A stretch of 22,650 nucleotides of DNA, from positions 1-22,650 of the forward strand of contig JAFZQL010000197.1 of assembly GCA_017620435.1 (NCBI GenBank), in the 5' to 3' direction. The notes under the pieces were generated by a model. The model was not told the DNA's origin. It saw only the letters and a list, made by a program, of their open reading frames with translations, and ran no database searches. Position 1 is the first letter of the stretch, and the number at the start of each line of letters is the position of its first letter. The DNA comes from Erysipelotrichaceae bacterium (GTDB lineage Bacteria > Bacillota_I > Bacilli_A > Erysipelotrichales > Erysipelotrichaceae). A program made the position numbers and the translations under genes. Shown piece by piece: positions 7,349-13,499 of the stretch.

Positions 7349-7621
7349 ATGTTGACTAAAACTGTTGAGATTATTAACAAGAACGGCTTACATGCCAGAC
7401 CTGCATCAGATTTCGTCAAAGAAGCAGGCAAATACAAGTGTTCCGTTAAAGTAGCCAGAGCCGGCGAAGAAGACAACCCGGGCGATGCCAAAAGTATTAT
7501 TTCTGTTCTGCTGCTAGGTCTTTGCAAAGGCGAAAAGGCCGTCATTACAACGGAAGGTGAAGACGAAGAAGAAGCATTAAACAATATCGTTGCATTGATT
7601 GAATCCGGATTTGGAGAATAA
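7349..7621 (+). CDS. HPr-family phosphocarrier protein, operon-encoded
   Basis: A 90-residue HPr. The PEP-derived phosphate is carried on His15 in NKNGLHARPASDFV. The serine of the KSI motif (Ser49 in DAKSIISVL) matches the Ser46 site used by HPr kinase. A small acidic insertion (EEDNPGD, about 40-46) just before it accounts for the shift. I start at 7349 because AGAGAGG (7333-7339) lies just upstream; an earlier in-frame ATG at 7295 would run through the hairpin. Most Bacillota keep ptsH with ptsI; this copy sits with the PTS permease and pathway genes, suggesting a dedicated carrier. It could be the general HPr, but no ptsI is nearby. Confidence 0.88.
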   Translation: MLTKTVEIINKNGLHARPASDFVKEAGKYKCSVKVARAGEEDNPGDAKSIISVLLLGLCKGEKAVITTEGEDEEEALNNIVALIESGFGE

Positions 7622-7624
7622 ATC

Positions 7625-8155
7625 ATGGCCGATAAGAAATTGGTTTTTGATTTTAAAATAGATAGAGATGATTATCGTGATACCGTTATGTGTATCACTT
7701 TTGGTTCACAGAAATGGAAAAGGATCGCGATGGCGATCGTCTGGGTTTTGGGTACAGCCGGCTTCATTCTGAACGCCTTCCATGTCATTTCCCTGTCCTC
7801 GCCGATGTATGCCTGCTGCCTGATGGTCATGGTGGCGATCGGCGGTGTCTGGGCTTCCGCTCAGATCAGCATCTACAAGTACAAGGATGTCTACAGGAAG
7901 GGCAAGGGGATCAAGAGAAGGATCGCCGTCGACAATAACGGCATTACCTTTACGAACCTGGCTACCAACGAAGCCGCAACGACACCTTGGGAAGAAGTCT
8001 ACCGTGTACAGGAAACCAAGACGACTTATGTCATCGGTGTGGGAAGAACGGATGCGGTCATCCTGCCGAAAAGAGCGATCCTGACCGAAAAAGACAAGAG
8101 AGATTTTGAAAGCATCGTTCAGGCAAATATTCATGGACGTTTTATGCCGATGTAA
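7625..8155 (+). CDS. YcxB-like membrane protein of unknown function
   Basis: A 176-residue protein with two hydrophobic segments (about 33-55 and 60-82) and a cytoplasmic C-terminal domain resembling the YcxB-like C-terminal family: GITFTNLATNEAATTPWEEVYRVQETKTTYVIGV followed by AVILPKRAI. Such domains look PH-like, but no biochemical role is known to me. The ATG lies 3 bases after the HPr stop codon, with GGAG overlapping the end of HPr, so translation is coupled. Why a PTS operon carries it is unclear; an accessory or regulatory role at the membrane is only a guess. Confidence 0.7.
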   Translation: MADKKLVFDFKIDRDDYRDTVMCITFGSQKWKRIAMAIVWVLGTAGFILNAFHVISLSSPMYACCLMVMVAIGGVWASAQISIYKYKDVYRKGKGIKRRIAVDNNGITFTNLATNEAATTPWEEVYRVQETKTTYVIGVGRTDAVILPKRAILTEKDKRDFESIVQANIHGRFMPM

Positions 8156-8169
8156 AAAGGAGAAACAGA

Positions 8170-8631
8170 ATGAACAAACAAATCGTAATCGGATGCGACA
8201 ACGCTGCAGTGAATCTGAAGAATGATCTGAAGGCTTTTATGGAAGCCAGAGGCTATGAAGTAGAGAATGTCGGCTGCGACAGCAAGGACGATCCGACCTA
8301 CTATCCTGTCATCGCGGAAAGAGTCTGCGAGAAGATCATCGAATCAGGCTATACCAAAAGAGGCGTACTGATCTGCGGTACAGGACTTGGTGTCTGCATG
8401 TGCGCAAACAAGTTTCCGGGTATCCGTGCAGGCGTCTGCCACGACAGTTTTTCCGGTGAAAGACTTGCGCTGTCCAACAACGGCAACGTCATCTGTTTCG
8501 GTGAGAGAGTCATCGGCGTCAAGCTGGCGGAAAAGATCCTGGGCGAATGGCTGGAGCTTGAATTCAAGGACGGTTCTTCTACACCGAAAGTGGAAGCCAT
8601 CAAGGATATCGAAAAGAAAACGATGAAATAA
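8170..8631 (+). CDS. RpiB/LacAB-family sugar-phosphate isomerase
   Basis: A 153-residue member of the RpiB/LacA/LacB family, which interconverts aldose and ketose phosphates. The proposed catalytic base cysteine is Cys69 in VLICGTGLGVCMCANKFPGIRAG, with the anion-hole GTG. The C-terminal GNVICFGERVIG is also typical. Two histidines usual in RpiB are changed: the DHAG motif is DNAA here (Asn11), and the ring-opening HN of HNdaNV is SNNGNV (Ser102). That pattern suggests a substrate other than ribose 5-phosphate, possibly a tetrose phosphate or another open-chain sugar. AAAGGAG precedes the ATG. A terminator-like hairpin follows. True D-ribose 5-phosphate activity is unlikely but not excluded. 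Confidence 0.82.
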   Translation: MNKQIVIGCDNAAVNLKNDLKAFMEARGYEVENVGCDSKDDPTYYPVIAERVCEKIIESGYTKRGVLICGTGLGVCMCANKFPGIRAGVCHDSFSGERLALSNNGNVICFGERVIGVKLAEKILGEWLELEFKDGSSTPKVEAIKDIEKKTMK

Positions 8632-8673
8632 TGGAAACCGTATCTGAAAACAGAAACCAGGTTATGTACAGAT

Positions 8674-8696
8674 AAAAAAGACAGAATGTCTTTTTT
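8674..8696 (+). terminator. Terminator-like hairpin between isomerase and RuBisCO-like gene
   Basis: AAAAAAGACA (8674-8683) and TGTCTTTTTT (8687-8696) form a perfect 10-bp stem with loop GAA and a terminal T run. It divides the locus into a transport/isomerase half and a RuBisCO-like/aldolase half. No convincing promoter is visible between it and 8741, so read-through is likely needed. Confidence 0.75.
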
Positions 8697-8740
8697 ATTC
8701 CTTTTACAGGGAAGAAAGAAACAGAAGGAAGTGTAGAGAT

Positions 8741-10024
8741 ATGAAAAACAGCAGCATCTATGCTTTACCGGAAGAGATCCGTAAGCAGAATTATGTTTTG
8801 GCGACTTATTACATCGTGCTGGATAAAGAGACCGATGTGATCAGAAAAGCGGAAACGATGGCTGTCGGCCAGACAGTAGGGACCTGGGTCCCTGTTCCGG
8901 GTGTAACGGAAGAAATGAGAGAGAAACACATGGGCAAGGTAGTCAACATCTTTGATGCGCCTCCTTATGAACTGTTCTCTCAGATCGAAGAAGACAAGCG
9001 CACCTATTTCATCCAGATCGCTTATCCGACCGTCAACTTCGGTGCACAGTTCCCGATGCTTCTGACGACGCTGCTGGGGAACGACGCTTCTACCAGCGCA
9101 CAGGTAAAACTGGTCGATGTCCAGTTCCCGGAAGAGTTCGTTGCGCCGTTCAAGGGACCGAAGTTCGGCATTGAAGGTCTTCGTGAACTGACGGGTGTAA
9201 AAGACAGACCGCTGGTTCTGAATATGATCAAGCCTTGTACGGGGCTGAGTCCTGAAGCCGGGGCGGCGATTTTCTATAAAACGGCTTTAGGCGGTCTGGA
9301 TTTCATCAAAGACGACGAGTTGCTGGGTAATCCGGAATTCTCTCCGGTCGAGGAAAGAGTAAAGGCCTACAATGAGGCAGCCAAAGAAGCCGCCAGAGTT
9401 ACGGGAAAAGAAGTGATCTACATCTGCAATGTTACGGACCGTGCGGATCGGATCTGGGATACCGTAGAGAAGGCTCTGAATGCCGGAGCGAAAGCGCTGA
9501 TGCTGTCGTTCTCCGTCGTCGGATTCTCTATGTTCCGGGCAATATCGGAAAAAGTAGATGTACCGGTTATGGGCCACTATGCGACCAGCGGCGCGATGAA
9601 TGAAGGAATCAGTTCCGGACTGTCCTCACATCTTACGGTCGGCAAATTCCCGAGACTTTCTGGTGCCGATCTGGTGATGATGAATACGCCTTACGGCGGC
9701 TATCCATTGACCAGACAGCAGTATTTCAAGACTTATCAGCAGCTTGTGCTGCCGTACTATGATATCAAGCCTACGATGCCGATCTGCGGCGGAGGTGTCC
9801 ATCCGGGTATGGTTCCGCAGTTTACCAAGGATTTCGGTCTCGATATCATGCTGGCGGCAGGCGGGGCTGTACAGGGCCATCCGCAGGGTGCGGAAGCAGG
9901 CGCAAAGGCAATGGTTCAGGCAGCCGAAGCAATGGCGGAAGGAATATCACTGAAGGAAGCTGCGGCAAAGCACGATGAACTGAAGGCCGCTCTGGATAGA
10001 TTTGGAGAAGTTGAAGTCAAATGA
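8741..10024 (+). CDS. RuBisCO-like protein (form IV, RuBisCO large-chain superfamily)
   Basis: A 427-residue RuBisCO large-chain homologue with the N-terminal alpha/beta domain and C-terminal barrel. Key sites: Lys164 in MIKPCTGLSP (RuBisCO Lys175 position), Lys190-Asp-Asp192-Glu193 in GGLDFIKDDELLGNP (the carbamylated lysine and Mg2+ ligands), His279 in VMGHYATSGAM, GGGVHPGMVPQF (350-361) and GGAVQGHPQGAEAG (374-387). RuBisCO Lys177 is Cys166, the arginine after the barrel histidine is absent, and the loop-6 GKxxGE carrying Lys334 is replaced by KFPRLSGADLVMMNTPYG. It therefore should enolise or decarboxylate a phosphorylated sugar derivative, not fix CO2. Known RuBisCO-like enzymes act in methionine salvage (MtnW) and apionate catabolism (OiaX/OiaT); the present context matches neither fully. 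GAAGGAAGTG upstream is a weak ribosome site. Downstream lipoprotein gene overlaps by 4 bases. Confidence 0.92.
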   Translation: MKNSSIYALPEEIRKQNYVLATYYIVLDKETDVIRKAETMAVGQTVGTWVPVPGVTEEMREKHMGKVVNIFDAPPYELFSQIEEDKRTYFIQIAYPTVNFGAQFPMLLTTLLGNDASTSAQVKLVDVQFPEEFVAPFKGPKFGIEGLRELTGVKDRPLVLNMIKPCTGLSPEAGAAIFYKTALGGLDFIKDDELLGNPEFSPVEERVKAYNEAAKEAARVTGKEVIYICNVTDRADRIWDTVEKALNAGAKALMLSFSVVGFSMFRAISEKVDVPVMGHYATSGAMNEGISSGLSSHLTVGKFPRLSGADLVMMNTPYGGYPLTRQQYFKTYQQLVLPYYDIKPTMPICGGGVHPGMVPQFTKDFGLDIMLAAGGAVQGHPQGAEAGAKAMVQAAEAMAEGISLKEAAAKHDELKAALDRFGEVEVK

Positions 10025-10650
10025 CGTTGAAGAAGATCCTGATCGTTTTTCTGCTGCTGTGTCTGATGGGATGCAAAAGCAGTGAGGAAACTGACTACTA
10101 TAAAGAAAAACTGACTTCCTACCGTTTTGCGGAGAATACTTATGTTCTGCTGGAGAAGAAAGATACCAATGCTGCAAGTATCGAAATGGCCGCAAACAGG
10201 GATCTGGCTCTGATTTCGATCTACAACGATTCCTATCAGATCGATCAGTACTATCAGGATACGGTCGAATACTGCTACCTGAAAGGACCTGGTACACCGG
10301 AAACATACTACAGAGTCAGCATCGACAGGATGTTCGAGGATCCGATGGATCTGTATAAAAACATGGTCCTGGATCTGGCAGATATCGCAAATATCGAATT
10401 TCTGGAAACGGTGAACGAGAACGGAAAACAGCTGGATCACATCAAGGGAAAGATCAGTGCCAGGGAAACGCATTTCTACTGGAATAAAGAAACGGATGAT
10501 CTGGAGAAGATCGTCTTCCATGACGGATCGATTCTGCTGATCAGCCATCGGGATCTGGTACTGCCTGAAGGATTTGACCGGGCAGTGGAAACGGATGCCG
10601 AAACGATCAACGCATTTATGAAAGAGTTTACCGATACGATCAATGAATAA
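10021..10650 (+). CDS. Small lipoprotein of unknown function
   Basis: A 209-residue protein with a short lipoprotein signal peptide: basic MTLKKI, a hydrophobic core, and lipobox LMGC with Cys18. The mature part is acidic and mixed alpha/beta, with no family I recognise. It contains repeated Tyr-rich segments (SYQIDQYYQDTVEYCYLKG, then TYYRVS) and FYWNKETDDLEKIVF, reminiscent of small extracytoplasmic domains that include a beta-sheet. Its ATG overlaps the RuBisCO-like stop (ATGA), so it is translationally coupled to a cytoplasmic enzyme, which is odd. It might be a surface sensor or substrate-handling protein for this pathway; that is inference. Confidence 0.75.
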   Translation: MTLKKILIVFLLLCLMGCKSSEETDYYKEKLTSYRFAENTYVLLEKKDTNAASIEMAANRDLALISIYNDSYQIDQYYQDTVEYCYLKGPGTPETYYRVSIDRMFEDPMDLYKNMVLDLADIANIEFLETVNENGKQLDHIKGKISARETHFYWNKETDDLEKIVFHDGSILLISHRDLVLPEGFDRAVETDAETINAFMKEFTDTINE

Positions 10651-10663
10651 GGAGGAAACAGGA

Positions 10664-11314
10664 ATGAAAGATTATGAGTACAGAAGAGCGATCGTGGATG
10701 TCTGCCACATGCTGAATGATGCGGGTTTTGTCGGAACCTATGAAGGAAACGTCTCCTACAAGAAGGGAGACAAGATCTTTATCACCCCGACCCAGACTTC
10801 CAAGGCCCTGATCTCGGAAGGACAGATCATTGCCGTAGATCCAAAGGGCAATGTTCTGGAAGGAGATCTCAAACCGACCTCGGAAACGCCGATGCATACG
10901 CACTGCTACGAACTCAGGCCTGACATCAACGCCGTCGTTCACTGTCATTCTCCTTTTGCGACAGCCTATGCCCAGATCGGGGAGCCGATCGTTTCCAAGT
11001 GTTCCACGGAATTCATCATGTTCTTCGGTGAAGTTCCTTGCCTGAAATACGGCACACCGGGAACGTTGGATATCATTGCCGATCTGGACAAGTATATCTA
11101 CGACTATGACGTTGTCCTACTGGCCAATCACGGCATTCTGGCTGTAGGCAAGGATCCGATGGAGGCCTACTCCAAGATCATGTCGGTAGAGATGGTGCTG
11201 AAGACGGACTTTATCCGCAGAAGCGTGTTCGGAGACAGAAACTGCGATCTGCCGGAAGAAGAAGTAAAGAAGCTCTACGAAAACGGCAAGAAGAACAGGG
11301 GCTACCATGGCTGA
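10664..11314 (+). CDS. Class II aldolase/adducin family protein (FucA/AraD-like sugar-phosphate aldolase)
   Basis: A 216-residue zinc enzyme of the L-fuculose-phosphate aldolase/L-ribulose-phosphate 4-epimerase family. Zinc ligands are His93 and His95 in VVHCHSPFATA and His156 in LLANHGILAVG. Glu74 in SETPMHTH sits where FucA has its catalytic Glu73. Phosphate-binding GNVSYK (28-33) and TPTQTSK (41-47) are present. Glu116 in STEFIMFFGEVP is conserved in many family members. The start at 10664 is chosen for AAGGAGG (10649-10655); an in-frame ATG at 10643 lies upstream of that site. It likely cleaves a ketose phosphate, but the family also includes the dehydratase MtnB and decarboxylases, so the reaction is open. 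It overlaps the HAD phosphatase gene by 8 bases. Confidence 0.88.
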   Translation: MKDYEYRRAIVDVCHMLNDAGFVGTYEGNVSYKKGDKIFITPTQTSKALISEGQIIAVDPKGNVLEGDLKPTSETPMHTHCYELRPDINAVVHCHSPFATAYAQIGEPIVSKCSTEFIMFFGEVPCLKYGTPGTLDIIADLDKYIYDYDVVLLANHGILAVGKDPMEAYSKIMSVEMVLKTDFIRRSVFGDRNCDLPEEEVKKLYENGKKNRGYHG

Positions 11315-12104
11315 TAAGAAGATCCTGATCTTTTCGGATATCGATGGAACTCTGGTCGACTGTACCAGGGAAATGCTGGATATTTCCGAACTGACCAGAT
11401 ATGCGCTGCAGGAAGTCAAGAAGAAAGCCTATCTTTTCCTGGTTACAGGAAGACCGAAATGCATCGTTCCAAAGAGCATCATGGAATGCGAACCGGATGG
11501 CTTTATCCTGAACAACGGCGCATACGGCGAACTGTTCGGCAAGGAGATCTTCCATCGTCCTATCGATAAGGAAGGTGTCAGACATTTCCTGGAATATTGT
11601 CGCGCTTCCGGCGATGACTGCATGTTTATGAAGCAGGATCACTGCTACGTGGAATCGGCGCAGAATCAGAACATCAGAGACTTCATCGTCTCCATGTCCC
11701 ACGATCCGGATGAGATCCTGGTCGAGGCGGATACCGAGTATTCGGATTTTGTCTGGCTGAAGAGCATGACCGAGGAGGGAAGAGTGGCCATGGAAGCCGA
11801 GTTCTCCGATCTGTACAATCTGAACCGTCAGCAGGTCACGACGTTCGACTGTGTCGCCAAGGGTGTCAGCAAGGATGCGACGATGCGCCTGCTGCTGGAA
11901 CATATTGATTTTCCATACGAAAAGACCTACTGTTTCGGCGATGGTCTGAATGATATCGGCATGATGAAGCTGGTGGATCATTCCTTTGCGATGGGCAATG
12001 CCCGCAACAGAACGAAAAAAGTCGCCACCGAAACAGTGGAAGATGTTCTGGATGACGGCTTCTATCATACGCTGGTCAGACTGGGTCTGATCGATCCGAT
12101 GTAG
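11307..12104 (+). CDS. Cof-type HAD-IIB family phosphatase
   Basis: A 265-residue HAD hydrolase. Motif I is DIDGT with nucleophile Asp11 and acid/base Asp13; motif II is VTGRP (46-50); the motif III lysine is in KGVSKDATM (Lys185 or Lys189); motif IV is GDGLND (211-216). The cap between residues about 80 and 180 is of the C2B type found in Cof/YbiV-like sugar phosphatases. It is the last gene of the operon and overlaps the aldolase gene, so it probably dephosphorylates a pathway intermediate, or a toxic sugar phosphate. A terminator for the operon lies 26 bases past its stop codon. Confidence 0.88.
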   Translation: MADKKILIFSDIDGTLVDCTREMLDISELTRYALQEVKKKAYLFLVTGRPKCIVPKSIMECEPDGFILNNGAYGELFGKEIFHRPIDKEGVRHFLEYCRASGDDCMFMKQDHCYVESAQNQNIRDFIVSMSHDPDEILVEADTEYSDFVWLKSMTEEGRVAMEAEFSDLYNLNRQQVTTFDCVAKGVSKDATMRLLLEHIDFPYEKTYCFGDGLNDIGMMKLVDHSFAMGNARNRTKKVATETVEDVLDDGFYHTLVRLGLIDPM

Positions 12105-12109
12105 GAGTA

Positions 12110-13432
12110 TTATTGATAACGATAATTGGCGGGATACCTGTTCTTGAGTATCCCGTTTTTTATTTTTCCAAAACCTAAAGGATAACCGTCAACGCATACC
12201 AGCGTCATTCCTTCGCTGCTGTGGTCTTTAGCATCCAGGGTTTCGCATTTAAGGTATTTTAAGACCCTTGGGTCGTCTGAATTAAGATTGAGGGTATTCT
12301 TATACTCTTTTTCTTTTAGGGCCATAGAAAGGCTCTGAGACAGTTCAAAACGGCCGTGTTTCTCTTCCCCGAGGTAAAGTCCGGAACGAAGAATACGCAG
12401 TCCTTTCAGATCAGGAGTGCATTGCGGTTCGTAGTAGAACTTTTCACTTCTTTGAATGATCTTTCCATCAGGAAGAGTCATGGATATGTCATCCGCAATG
12501 GAGAACTCTCTGTAGACGGTTCTTTCTTTCGTGATAGAGCTTTCCTCTCCCTTTTGAAGCAGAGCGACAAAATGTCCTTCTCCCTTGATCCTGTGGGGGT
12601 AGAGACGGACGCAGTTCTTTGTTTTTCCGGTGATTCCCGGCGCAAAGCCATCGGCTGTTTTAATCGGCAGCACTTTCAGATCCGGACAGATGTTCAGGGC
12701 ATATTCGACGATCTGTTCGTCTTCTTCCGGCGAAAAGGTGCAGGTACTGTAGACCATCTTCCCTCCGTCTTTTAACAGCCTTACGGTAGAAGCGACGATC
12801 TGTTTCTGCAAGTCAGAATAATAGCGGTTTCCTTTTTCTTCCCATTCGCCAATCAGGGAAGCTTCCTTACGGAACATGCCTTCTCCGGAACACGGCGCAT
12901 CGATCAGGATCTTGTCGAAGAAGTTCTCGAAACGGTCCATTTTCGTGATGTCTTCGGCCATGACGCAGGCGTTGACGATGCCCATCGTTTCCAGATTCTT
13001 TAGCAGGACCTGACAGCGGGATACGGAGATGTCGTTGGACACCAGAAAACCGCTTCGATCAAGCCTGTTTGCGAGTTTAGACGACTTTCCTCCCGGCGCG
13101 GCGCAGGCATCGAGAACGAGATCGCCTTCCTTGATCGGAAGCACTTCTGCCGGAAGCATCGCGCTTGGCTCCTGCAGGTAGTAGAGCCCCGCATAGTAGT
13201 AGGGATGTCTGGAAGGGCGTTCCTGTTCCTTATAGTAAAAACCATCATCGGTCCAGGGGATCGGTTCCAGATGGAATGGCGCGATCTTCAGGAATTCCTC
13301 TACCGTGATCTTGGCAGTATTCACTCTTAATCCGTAGTATCTTTTCTCACTGAAAGAATCGAGATACCGGTCGTAATCGTCTCCCAGAAGTTTTTTCATA
13401 TTGTTGAGATATTGCTCAGGAAGTCTAGGCAT
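12110..13432 (-). CDS. rsmF: RsmB/NOP2/Sun-family RNA (16S rRNA) m5C methyltransferase, RsmF-like
   Basis: A 440-residue SAM-dependent cytosine-C5 RNA methyltransferase. Motifs: PSAMLPAEVLPI (89-100), SAM-binding LDACAAPGGKSSKLA (107-121), LIDAPCSGEGMFRKE with Cys181, and YSTCTFSPEEDEQ with Cys231. The paired cysteines match the resolving and nucleophilic cysteines of the family. The remaining about 170 residues fit the RsmF extension with a PUA-like end (VCVDGYPLGFGKIKNG). The gene is convergent with the HAD phosphatase (5-base gap) and divergent from comFA. No Shine-Dalgarno sequence precedes the ATG. The gene symbol follows the common RsmF-like annotation; the exact target nucleotide is not known from sequence. 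Confidence 0.85.
   Translation of the reverse strand: MPRLPEQYLNNMKKLLGDDYDRYLDSFSEKRYYGLRVNTAKITVEEFLKIAPFHLEPIPWTDDGFYYKEQERPSRHPYYYAGLYYLQEPSAMLPAEVLPIKEGDLVLDACAAPGGKSSKLANRLDRSGFLVSNDISVSRCQVLLKNLETMGIVNACVMAEDITKMDRFENFFDKILIDAPCSGEGMFRKEASLIGEWEEKGNRYYSDLQKQIVASTVRLLKDGGKMVYSTCTFSPEEDEQIVEYALNICPDLKVLPIKTADGFAPGITGKTKNCVRLYPHRIKGEGHFVALLQKGEESSITKERTVYREFSIADDISMTLPDGKIIQRSEKFYYEPQCTPDLKGLRILRSGLYLGEEKHGRFELSQSLSMALKEKEYKNTLNLNSDDPRVLKYLKCETLDAKDHSSEGMTLVCVDGYPLGFGKIKNGILKNRYPANYRYQ
12130..12161 (+). terminator. Terminator of the PTS/RuBisCO-like operon, inside the convergent gene
   Basis: CGGGATAC (12130-12137) and GTATCCCG (12148-12155) form an 8-bp stem with a 10-base loop, followed by TTTTTT (12156-12161). 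The whole structure lies inside the 3' coding end of the minus-strand methyltransferase gene, so the same bases code for protein on one strand and terminate on the other. Confidence 0.82.
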
Positions 13433-13438
13433 AACTTA

Positions 13439-13467
13439 AGTGTATCAGTTTCGGCTTTTTTTGAAAA
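13439..13467 (-). promoter_or_regulatory. Promoter of the rsmF-like gene, leaderless geometry
   Basis: On the minus strand, TTTTCA (13467-13462), a 17-base spacer and TACACT (13444-13439) preceded by TGA form an extended -10 promoter. The seventh base after the -10 is the A of the start codon at 13432, so the mRNA likely begins at the ATG. Confidence 0.55.
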
Positions 13468-13499
13468 TCGTTTAGGAATCCGCTCTTTTTCAGGGAATT

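Noticed and set aside
8741..10024. Naming the RuBisCO-like protein mtnW or rbcL
   Set aside because: The CO2-fixing residues are missing, and there is no mtnA/mtnK nearby; a PTS neighbourhood does not support methionine salvage directly.
9916..10548. 210-codon open frame on the minus strand opposite the lipoprotein
   Set aside because: The plus-strand lipoprotein has a lipobox and coupled start; the opposite frame has neither a start signal nor a recognisable domain.
11211..12068. 285-codon open frame on the minus strand opposite the HAD phosphatase
   Set aside because: Composition is that of an antisense shadow (many His, Ile, Phe, Gln), with no family motif, while the plus-strand HAD motifs are complete.
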